Shown here piece after piece: positions 25,272-32,700 of a stretch of DNA of 64,000 bases (position 1 is its first letter; each line of letters begins with the position of its first letter). The position numbers were made by a program, and so were the translations under genes. The notes beneath the pieces were generated by a model. The model worked only from the letters and a program-made list of their open reading frames with translations, was not told the origin of the DNA and searched no databases. Source of the DNA: Albidovulum aestuarii (GTDB lineage: Bacteria > Pseudomonadota > Alphaproteobacteria > Rhodobacterales > Rhodobacteraceae); the NCBI RefSeq assembly GCF_029961185.1, contig NZ_JASBQQ010000005.1, positions 1 to 64,000 of the forward strand. Reading direction: 5' to 3'.

Positions 25272-26205
25272 CGTGCCGGTCCCGATCAATGGCGTCCATG
25301 TAGAATCCGCGCGGCTCGATACAGGCGGGTGGGCTTTCGAAGATCTGCACGGCGGCTGGCTGCATGTCCGAGAATAATGCCCGCATGTCCTTCGTCATGG
25401 CAAAGTCGTTGTCGCCGATCTCCAGCCTGATCTTTCTGGCCTGCGCGGGCGACAGCATCACCGTGTCGAAAAGCCCGACAATGGTCCATCGTGTCCAGAT
25501 AGTCCGGCCAAGTCCGGTCGCGAATTCGGGGATCGGCGTGCAGTTGGTCTTGGTCCAGTTGTAGCCGGTGAAGTCCGAGCGTAGGCGATAGACGAATGTA
25601 TCCGGATCATCGGGGTTGATCAGTTCGATCCGCCAGGCCTGCTTGGTTGTCGGCGGCTCCTGCGCGGTCATCGCCGCGTTCAGCGACGGGACCACATAGT
25701 TGAAGACGCCATAGAATTTGGGCTCACCGAACACGGCGCGGCCCGCCTCGACGGCCACCCTGTTGTCGGCCGCCACATGCAGGCGCAAATGGCCGATGGT
25801 CTTGGTCTGGTCGCGTCCGTAGAGATATTCCCAAAGCGGCATCTTCGGAACACCGCCCTTGCGGTTGGCGGGATAGGCGAGCAGGTTGAACTCGACCTCG
25901 TTGGTGGTGCCCAGCGAATTGTCGTAATGGGCGGTGTACCTTTGAAAATTGAGCAGGATGACCGCCCGCTCTTCGGTTTTGCCGCTCTCCGTCTCGACCG
26001 GAAAGCGCGCGACGCAGAGGCCGGTATTTTCGACATAACGCTCGGCCTGTTCGATTGAGGTGTACCAGTACATCCACTGACATTGCAGCGATGCGTACAT
26101 GAAGGGGAATGTGTCGAACTTTTTCGGCAGTTCGGGCATCACGCCACTGGCCGGCACCTGTTCACAGCACGATTCCCGCGCCGTTTTCTTTGGCTTTTTC
26201 GTCAT
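25258..26205 (-). CDS. Acetoacetate-decarboxylase-like protein
   Basis: A 315-aa protein. The ATG at 26205 is 5 bases after a CGGAGGGG ribosome site. The central block RAVFGEPKFYGVFNYVV resembles the GxRxxGEPKxx region of the acetoacetate decarboxylase fold, and NEVEFNLLAYPANRKGGVPKMPLWEYLYG fits its first half. A CC pair near the N-terminus (ESCCEQ) is unusual. The Schiff-base Lys of true decarboxylases could correspond to K in GEPK, but this is not certain. It lies in one operon with the flavoprotein complex, which suggests a role on a related keto-acid or lactone. Assignment is by motif only. Confidence 0.6.
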   Translation of the reverse strand: MTKKPKKTARESCCEQVPASGVMPELPKKFDTFPFMYASLQCQWMYWYTSIEQAERYVENTGLCVARFPVETESGKTEERAVILLNFQRYTAHYDNSLGTTNEVEFNLLAYPANRKGGVPKMPLWEYLYGRDQTKTIGHLRLHVAADNRVAVEAGRAVFGEPKFYGVFNYVVPSLNAAMTAQEPPTTKQAWRIELINPDDPDTFVYRLRSDFTGYNWTKTNCTPIPEFATGLGRTIWTRWTIVGLFDTVMLSPAQARKIRLEIGDNDFAMTKDMRALFSDMQPAAVQIFESPPACIEPRGFYMDAIDRDRHDDQA

Positions 26206-26284
26206 TGTCCCCTCCGGTTTATCGTTCGGTCGCGGCCGTCTCCAAATTCGTCCCTTATGTCGGTCCTTTGTATTCGTTTGCCGT

Positions 26285-29200
26285 TCAGCTTTCGGCGGTT
26301 TCGGCCTTGCTGTCCGCTTTTGCATATTGCCGGGCACTGTCCTCGGCGCGGCGCTGATGCCCGGGCATGCCCATGTCGCGCGCCATGTCGATTGCCTGCC
26401 GGAACCGGGCCGCACCCTCCGCCTTGTCGCCCAGCGCCATGGCGATCTCACCGTCAAGCCGGACCAGTTCAGGCGCCCAGAATGCCTCGCCGCTTTCCTC
26501 TTCGAATCGTTGGGCCTCGGCGACCAAATCCCTGGCTTGCCGCGCCTGACCAAGCGACATCGCGACATCGGCATGGAGATACCGGAAATAGCTGAGCCCG
26601 AGCCGTGATGCGGTGCTACGCCATTCCCCCAGACCCTGTTCGATCATCTCCAACGCCTTTTCGCCCAGTTCCGCGCGGCGTGCCCAGCTGTTCATCACGC
26701 GCCCCCAGCCAAGCCAGAAATGGAAGGCGTTCTTTTCGGAAAGCGTGATCAGCCGGGCCGAGCTTTGCCGCACCGCATCTTCATCGCCAAGGAACTGGTA
26801 GATCCAGCTTGCGAAGGCCAATGAAAAGGAAAGCGTGAACGGATGTTCGGTCTCAGGTGCCAGTTCCAGCGCCTTCTCGATGGCCGACAGCGCGTCCTCG
26901 TCGCGACCGCAGAGCCAGTAGCTCCACGCGGCATAGGCATGGATCGCGACGCCAAGATCGACAACGTCGAAATTCAGACCGCGACGCCGGTCCTCAAGGC
27001 TCAGCTTGACGTCCATCCCCTTTTGCAGAACCTCCAGCGCTTCCGCCGGTCTGCCGAGATAGGTGAGCACCGATCCGAGCGAGCGGTAGGTCACTGCCGT
27101 GATAACCGGATCGGCGCTCGCGTCCAGCATCGACCCAAGCTGCTCGGCATTCTCCAGGGCCTCCGCGTATTCGCCGCCGATCATGGAAGAGCGGAACTGC
27201 CCGTAGACGACCTTGAACAACCGGTCCAGTTCGCCGTAGCGGGTGCACAATTCGCGCGCCCGGGCATAGGCACCGCGCACCGATGGATGCGCATAGCCGT
27301 TCACGAAGGCGAAGGGCACCGCGATCATGATCTGAAGATCCATTTCCCTGCGGTCGCGTTCCTCCGTTTCGGGCAGATGTGCCAGGCTGGACAAGGCGAA
27401 CTGAAGATGTTCGATCGCTTCGGGATTGGCCGACCGTTCCGTCGCGACACTCGCGGCCGCGCGCCAGTATCCCTCGGCGATCAGGTGGTCACCGGCGAGC
27501 ATGAAGTGATGGCCCAGCAATTCGGGCTCGGTCTTCGCGGTTTCGGGATAAAGATTTTCCAGTACGGCCGCGATGCGTCCATGCCACTTTGCGCGCGAGG
27601 TGCGCAGCATCGACTGATAGGCCGCTTCCTGCACCAGCGCATGGCGGAACTGGAAGACGGCTTCCTCATCCATCCCGCCGACGGGCACGATCAGATCCGC
27701 ATCGATGAGCTTTGCCAGCGCATCGTCGACCGTGCGTTCCTCACCGGCGTGAACGCGGCACAGGATGGTGCGGTCGAATGTCCGTCCGATGGTCGAGGCA
27801 ATCTGGGCCACTTGCCGGACTTCCGTCAGCCGGTCGAGGCGGGACATCAGGGAATCCTGCAGCGATGCCGGTATCGCCAGCGAGAGATCGCCCTTGAATG
27901 TCTCACCCCCGGCCAGAAGCCCGCTTTCGATGACCATCTTGGTCAGTTCTTCGATGAACAGCGGCACGCCATCGGTGCGCAGCACGATCTGTTTAAGGAT
28001 CGGTTCGGGCGGGCGGACTTGCGCAATGTTCTCGATCAAAGCGATGGTCTCACGCCGCCCGAGACGGTTCAGTTCCAGCGCGGTGACATGCGCCAGGTTT
28101 TTCCAGGGGGATACGAATTCAGGCCGCGCGGTGATCAGCAACAGGCAGCGCTGCCGTTGCAGCAGGCTTATCCAGCGGGACACGAATTCAAGCGTGGAGG
28201 GGTCGATCCAATGCGCGTCGTCGATCACCATCAAGAGCGGCTTTTGGTCCGACATTGCGCCGCAGACCTGAATCATCGCGTTGATGGCCTCCAGCTTCTC
28301 CTGCTCAGGGTGCGATGTGGCGGAGAGACCCGCGAAATCCTCTCCGAAACCGAGAAGGTTGGCGATCGGGGGCGCCACGAAGGATTGATCAACATCCAAC
28401 CCGTCCAGAAAAAGATGGAGTTTGCGGCGCTTCACCTCATCCGTGTCGGACTTGGAGAGGTTGAGCAAAACGCCGAATGCTTCTTTGGCCGAATAGAAGG
28501 GGCTGTTCTTGTGAATGACCGATCCGAACAGGACCAGCCGGTTTGCCTCGCCGTCGGGCAACTCCTGGTCGAGCGAAAAGATGATGCGGGATTTGCCAAT
28601 TCCGGCCTCGCCGGTGACGAGCATCACCTGTCCGTCCCCCTCCTGCGCTTCTTCCCAGCGGGTTGAAACGAGGGCGATTTCGGCTTTGCGGCCGATGACC
28701 GGGGTCGCCGGGCGGGCCTGCTGGCGCCGGGCGATGTCTGTAGCGCTGCTGGGGCGCATAGCCTGATACAGTTCCATCGGGTCCCTTACCCCATGCAGGG
28801 TCTGAGGCCCGAGCGATCTGAACATCAGTTGCGCACCGGCCAGCCGCCGGGTTGCGGCCGAGGTGACGACCTGTCCGGCCGCAGCGAAGGCCTGTATCCT
28901 TGCGGCGATATTGGGGGTGTCGCCAAAGAGCGACATCTTCTCAATATGGTCGCCCGAACCGGTCTGGCCCACGACTACGGAACCGGTGTGCAGCCCCACC
29001 CTGACTTGGGTGGAAAGGTCGAGACGCGGAAAAAACCCCGCAATCGCGGGTGCCGCCTCGGCAATTTCCAGCGCGGCCAATACCGCAGCATATGCACTTC
29101 CTTCATGCGCTACCGGGTAGCCGAAGTACACGACCACGCCATCGCCGACGAAATTCGCGACATGTCCGTTATATTGTTCGACGATTCCGGTGACTACGGC

Positions 29201-29536
29201 CCGGTAATGGGCGATCAGTTCCCGGTAATCTTCAGGGTCCAGCGCCTCGGATATGGCGGTTGAACCGACCAGATCGCTGAACAAAACGGTAAGCTGCCTC
29301 CGTTCAGCCGTCTGCTCTGGGTCATCTTTAGTTCTGTCTTGTGGAGCTCTAATTTGCGGGGGAGCGGGCTGCGCGGCGGAATTGCTGGCAACGGACGTCC
29401 CGCAATTCACGCAGAACTTGGCATTCGGGCTGATCTCCGACCGGCATTCGGGGCAACGCGGGGCGATGGATGTGCCGCATTCCTGGCAGAACTTGGCCCG
29501 TTCGGGATTCTGTGTGTCGCAGTTCGGGCAACGCAC
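26285..29536 (-). CDS. Zinc-ribbon / class III nucleotide cyclase / AAA ATPase / TPR regulator
   Basis: A 1083-aa protein. A GTG start at 29536 was chosen because AGGAGG (complement of 29544-29549) lies 7 bases upstream and it opens directly on the zinc ribbons (CPNC, CQEC, CPEC, CVNC; residues 3-45). A class III cyclase domain follows (about 82-262) with metal Asp88 (LFSDLVG) and Asp132 (VGDGVVVYFG) and the Asn and Arg of NIAARIQ. The usual substrate Lys is Asn128 (HVANFVGD). Then come an AAA/STAND domain (Walker A GEAGIGKS, 309-316; Walker B LLMVIDDAHW) and TPR repeats to the end. It heads the redox operon and probably senses a signal through the TPRs. Confidence 0.85.
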   Translation of the reverse strand: MRCPNCDTQNPERAKFCQECGTSIAPRCPECRSEISPNAKFCVNCGTSVASNSAAQPAPPQIRAPQDRTKDDPEQTAERRQLTVLFSDLVGSTAISEALDPEDYRELIAHYRAVVTGIVEQYNGHVANFVGDGVVVYFGYPVAHEGSAYAAVLAALEIAEAAPAIAGFFPRLDLSTQVRVGLHTGSVVVGQTGSGDHIEKMSLFGDTPNIAARIQAFAAAGQVVTSAATRRLAGAQLMFRSLGPQTLHGVRDPMELYQAMRPSSATDIARRQQARPATPVIGRKAEIALVSTRWEEAQEGDGQVMLVTGEAGIGKSRIIFSLDQELPDGEANRLVLFGSVIHKNSPFYSAKEAFGVLLNLSKSDTDEVKRRKLHLFLDGLDVDQSFVAPPIANLLGFGEDFAGLSATSHPEQEKLEAINAMIQVCGAMSDQKPLLMVIDDAHWIDPSTLEFVSRWISLLQRQRCLLLITARPEFVSPWKNLAHVTALELNRLGRRETIALIENIAQVRPPEPILKQIVLRTDGVPLFIEELTKMVIESGLLAGGETFKGDLSLAIPASLQDSLMSRLDRLTEVRQVAQIASTIGRTFDRTILCRVHAGEERTVDDALAKLIDADLIVPVGGMDEEAVFQFRHALVQEAAYQSMLRTSRAKWHGRIAAVLENLYPETAKTEPELLGHHFMLAGDHLIAEGYWRAAASVATERSANPEAIEHLQFALSSLAHLPETEERDRREMDLQIMIAVPFAFVNGYAHPSVRGAYARARELCTRYGELDRLFKVVYGQFRSSMIGGEYAEALENAEQLGSMLDASADPVITAVTYRSLGSVLTYLGRPAEALEVLQKGMDVKLSLEDRRRGLNFDVVDLGVAIHAYAAWSYWLCGRDEDALSAIEKALELAPETEHPFTLSFSLAFASWIYQFLGDEDAVRQSSARLITLSEKNAFHFWLGWGRVMNSWARRAELGEKALEMIEQGLGEWRSTASRLGLSYFRYLHADVAMSLGQARQARDLVAEAQRFEEESGEAFWAPELVRLDGEIAMALGDKAEGAARFRQAIDMARDMGMPGHQRRAEDSARQYAKADSKAETAES

Positions 29537-29846
29537 AATTCTGCCTCCTGCAAATCGGGCGGCCATTAAAACAGGGAGTTGGTTTCCCAAAAGCCGCATG
29601 CCGCAAATGTCATTTGTATAGGTACAAGATGTTCCCGGAAAACGCTACGTGGAATTAAGGGATTCATCGGGAAATTGAGGCGCTTGCGATGTGGTTCCGC
29701 AGCATGGGCAATCAACCTGCCTGCCGGGATGCATTTCCGGACGACAATGCTTATAAAAAACAACCAATGGTAGAATTATTTATTCGTTTGTGACCCCATT
29801 CGATATTGCGCAATCGGTGCGGGCGCATTCAATTGAGTAGGCCAAC
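29537..29846. promoter_or_regulatory. Upstream region of the cyclase-redox operon
   Basis: 310 bases between the cyclase gene start and the end of the next minus-strand gene. It holds the AGGAGG ribosome site (29544-29549) that fixes the GTG start at 29536 and presumably the operon promoter. It also includes an AT-rich patch at about 29750-29790. No gene was found here. Confidence 0.45.
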
Positions 29847-30560
29847 TTATACAGCGGCAGCCTCTCTCAACAATGAAATATTCGCGTTCGCGGCAACGAG
29901 TTTCGCGCTCGTATCACGCATCAGACATTGCTGCATGCACAGCCCAAGTTCCGCTTCTGCTGCGGCCAGGGCACGAAGTTTCTCCGCATCCGCCTCAAAG
30001 ATACGGGCAGGGCTGACGGTCGTCAGCGTTGCAGAGGCAGGTGCGCCGGTGAAACAGGTTACTTCGCCAACGAATTCCCCGTTGGCGCAGTTTCCGATCG
30101 AGTGTCCGTTAATCGACGCATTTGCTGTGCCGGTTGCCAGATAATAGAGCTTGCCAATCACTTTGCCTTCAGTGGCCAGCACATGGCCAGCGCCGACATC
30201 GCGCCATACGCCGGTGTCAAGGAAGCGCCGTGCGTTCATGGCGGAAAGCTCGGGAAACTTGCGCGTCAGAAGCTCTTTTTCCTCGTTGTTGAACCGCGTC
30301 TTGCGCCAGAGGAGATAGGTGCGCGTAAGCCCAACGATGCTGATAATGATCCAGCTGATCTGTATGATCGCCGACCACAGGTTGAAACTCGCAATCAGCG
30401 AAATCAGAACCAATACGGCCGCCAACAAATTCATCACCGTATAGGGGTAGCGGGACCCTCTCAGCAGACCGAACTGCAAACCCGCATAGGCACCGAGATA
30501 GAGAGCAACCCCCAAAAAGCCGCAGACTTCGAAAAAACCATCCCAGACTGCATAATTCAT
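29847..30560 (-). CDS. Membrane protein with CBU_0592-like helices and a CNB domain (A)
   Basis: A 237-aa protein. Three predicted helices (about residues 9-83; ALYLGAYAGLQFGLL, VMNLLAAVLVLISLI, SWIIISIVGLTR) resemble the small CBU_0592-type membrane domain. A cyclic-nucleotide-binding fold follows (about 105-230; YYLATGTANASI, then GEFVGEVTCFTGAPASATL). The phosphate-binding cassette keeps GE but has Ala where the conserved Arg should be (P-A-S-A-T). It is a paralogue of the gene at 31768 (same layout, GAYxGLQxGxLxG, TPARIF) and faces a divergent CNB gene. The role may be to relay a cyclic nucleotide signal to the membrane, or nucleotide binding may be lost. Confidence 0.75.
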   Translation of the reverse strand: MNYAVWDGFFEVCGFLGVALYLGAYAGLQFGLLRGSRYPYTVMNLLAAVLVLISLIASFNLWSAIIQISWIIISIVGLTRTYLLWRKTRFNNEEKELLTRKFPELSAMNARRFLDTGVWRDVGAGHVLATEGKVIGKLYYLATGTANASINGHSIGNCANGEFVGEVTCFTGAPASATLTTVSPARIFEADAEKLRALAAAEAELGLCMQQCLMRDTSAKLVAANANISLLREAAAV

Positions 30561-30827
30561 ACACGTTTCTCCACAATCTGCGTGATGGTTTAATCTCTTT
30601 TCTAAGGAGCGATGAGTAGGCCGAGCTATCCGGCGTGGGGTTTGGACCGTCAGAAGCCGCTTTGCCCAGATACTCGCGCGTGACCTTGTCAGTCGTGATA
30701 GGCTCCTCGGCGACTACTCACAACTATTTTCTTATGCCTGACACAACTCCCAGAATAGCGTAGCTCAGGCCGCCGATTGGGGCTACGTTCGGGATCGACT
30801 ACACGAGACAGTCATGTTGGGAAATGA
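30561..30827. promoter_or_regulatory. Divergent promoter region between two CNB genes
   Basis: 267 bases between two divergent genes for membrane CNB proteins. Both promoters must lie here. No strong operator symmetry was noticed. Confidence 0.4.
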
Positions 30828-31559
30828 ATGGCAGGACTAGCTCTATCTGACTTACTGGTGCTTTCTGCCGCCGGCATGTTTGTTCTGGGGTATTTGATCA
30901 TCAATCAGGTGATACTCCGACTCATGCTTCTGTTCGGAACTGCGCTTTACATCTGTTACTATGCAGTCGTTGATACCTCGCCTCTTTGGCCGGCGATTTG
31001 GGCCAGCATGGCTACCGGTACTGCGAATCTGATCGGCCTTATGGCGCTGATCTATCGACGTTCACCCTGGGCGGTCCCAAAGATGTACCGCGATGTTTAC
31101 CCTCGTTTCCAAATGCTGCCGCCTGGCGATTTTCGAAAACTTGTGAAGGTCGCAGAACGGTCGACACGGCCTGCGGGATATCCGCTTACCGTTGGGGGCC
31201 AACCCGTATCTACGCTCTACTACATTATTGATGGCGCGGTGAGGTTGGAGAAGTTCGGAGAGAGTTTCGATATTCCGGATGCCGTTTTTGTGGGTGAGGT
31301 TGGCTACCTGACAAATCGTCGAGCCTCTGCTTCGACTGTTCTGACGAAAGAGAGCGACGTTCTGGAATGGGACGTAGATTTATTGAAGCAGCGCTCAAAG
31401 CGCGACCCTCGGTTTCGATTGGCTATCGACGCGGTGATCTCACTGGATCTGGCTGGGAAAGTTGCCCGCGCGGGATCTCCTGTACAGCGGCGTAATAGTT
31501 CCGTGTCCGCCTCTACAGACGCAGAGGAACACTCAGTTACGACTTGGGCTGGACCGTAA
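30828..31559 (+). CDS. Popeye-like membrane protein with a CNB domain (B)
   Basis: A 243-aa protein. Three helices (about residues 6-85) are followed by RDVYPRFQMLPPGDFRKLVK, the helix and linker pattern of Popeye-type proteins. A CNB fold (about 125-225) comes next, with LYYIIDGAVRLEKFG and FVGEVGYLTNRRASASTV. GE is kept, but the residue aligned with the conserved Arg is Ala. A polar C-terminal tail (QRRNSSVSASTDAEEH) is unstructured. It is divergent from gene A and convergent with gene C. It probably anchors or senses a cyclic nucleotide or another small ligand. Confidence 0.7.
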   Translation: MAGLALSDLLVLSAAGMFVLGYLIINQVILRLMLLFGTALYICYYAVVDTSPLWPAIWASMATGTANLIGLMALIYRRSPWAVPKMYRDVYPRFQMLPPGDFRKLVKVAERSTRPAGYPLTVGGQPVSTLYYIIDGAVRLEKFGESFDIPDAVFVGEVGYLTNRRASASTVLTKESDVLEWDVDLLKQRSKRDPRFRLAIDAVISLDLAGKVARAGSPVQRRNSSVSASTDAEEHSVTTWAGP

Positions 31560-31767
31560 AGCCAAATCAAAAGGGATTCGGGCGCAACATGGTCACCCAA
31601 ACCGCTTCTCACCGTTGAAGTTCATAGGTCATGGTAACCGTTTGACCAACCACCGATCTTTCAAGCCGTCGGACCAGATCACGGTCGGTAGCATTCTGTA
31701 TCTTCGGCGACAGGTAACTTGATCAACAGTCAGAGACGGACCGTGCCGATCGACTTGGCAATGGGCT

Positions 31768-32484
31768 TCACTCTCCCAGAGCTGTCGATAAGCGAGATGA
31801 TGTTTCCGCAAGTTTCAAGCGCAAATCGCCTGCAATCGAGCGCTCCAAATCCGCCAACGCTTCTGGATTGCGCTGCAAAAAACGTAAAAGACCTTCGCGC
31901 TCGATCACAAATATACGCGCTGGGGTCACTGTGCGCACAGTTGCCGTCGCAGGTTCGCCACTGGAAAGCGTAAGTTCGCCCACCAACGCGCCGGCGGTAA
32001 TTGTGGCAATGTGCCGGCCACCTCTTTCGATATGGCATACCCCATTCATGATCATCGACAACGCGGCGATGGGCTGGCCTTGCGTCGTCAGGATCATACC
32101 TTCATCGGCATCCAGAAAACGTCCGATGTTTAGAAACTTGCGCGCGCGGTCCTTTTTAAGAGAGGGCACAATGCGTCGCACGACCTCCGCCTGCTCATCT
32201 GTCAGTTTAATAAATCGATGTACGATATAGATCCTGGACATGCCGATCACACTGATGACGGACCAACAGATCTCGATTGTCACTGAGAATGGGTTGTAGT
32301 CGCGCGTGAGGCTGATCAGAACGGCAAGCGAAGACACAAGATTGATGGCCGGAAAGATATACCCGTCACCTTTCAGAACGCCGATTTGCAGGCCGAAATA
32401 TGCACCAACATATCCGAGTACGCCCATTGTCCCAACAACATCGAGCAGATCTACTTCGGCCCACCAATGAGATAAGCCAAGCAT
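31768..32484 (-). CDS. Membrane protein with CBU_0592-like helices and a CNB domain (C)
   Basis: A 238-aa protein. The start was moved to 32484, because the strong ribosome site GGGAGG (complement of 32494-32499) lies 9 bases before this ATG, while the longer frame's ATG at 32493 touches it. The layout matches gene A: MGVLGYVGAYFGLQIGVLKG, AVLISLTRDY and WSVISVIGMSR helices (about 8-85), then a CNB domain (about 110-225) with GALVGELTLSSGEPATATV. GE is kept and the conserved Arg is again Ala (P-A-T-A-T). It has clearly diverged from gene A, so the two copies are old paralogues, not a recent duplication. Confidence 0.75.
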   Translation of the reverse strand: MLGLSHWWAEVDLLDVVGTMGVLGYVGAYFGLQIGVLKGDGYIFPAINLVSSLAVLISLTRDYNPFSVTIEICWSVISVIGMSRIYIVHRFIKLTDEQAEVVRRIVPSLKKDRARKFLNIGRFLDADEGMILTTQGQPIAALSMIMNGVCHIERGGRHIATITAGALVGELTLSSGEPATATVRTVTPARIFVIEREGLLRFLQRNPEALADLERSIAGDLRLKLAETSSRLSTALGE

Positions 32485-32493
32485 GCTAAACAT

Positions 32494-32499
32494 CCTCCC
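32494..32499 (-). promoter_or_regulatory. Ribosome binding site that fixes the start of CNB gene C
   Basis: CCTCCC on the plus strand, that is GGGAGG on the transcript. It is 9 bases before the ATG at 32484 and directly adjoins the ATG at 32493, which argues for the shorter protein. Confidence 0.6.
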
Positions 32500-32534
32500 G
32501 ATACAGAGCTAACTCTCTAGACCCGCTGCAGTCT

Positions 32535-32549
32535 GAACAACTCTTGTTC
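32535..32549. promoter_or_regulatory. Palindrome GAACAA-CTC-TTGTTC upstream of CNB gene C
   Basis: A perfect 6-bp inverted repeat with a 3-base spacer, about 45 bases before the gene C start. The size and position fit an operator. No regulator is identified. Confidence 0.3.
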
Positions 32550-32700
32550 GGGTCGACGAGAATCAGCCCCTCGCGCAGATATCAGTCATTTGGGCGGTAG
32601 CTGCAGGTATACACCAAGCATTCTTTATTGATAGCTGGATTAAGCAGGTGTTCGGCGGCGAAAACCTCTGGTGCCAAAGTTACGCTGTGGTCTAATACGC

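Noticed and set aside
26843-28666. A 607-codon open frame opposite the cyclase-AAA-TPR gene
   Set aside because: The minus-strand protein has complete cyclase and AAA motifs; the plus-strand product has none and no ribosome site.
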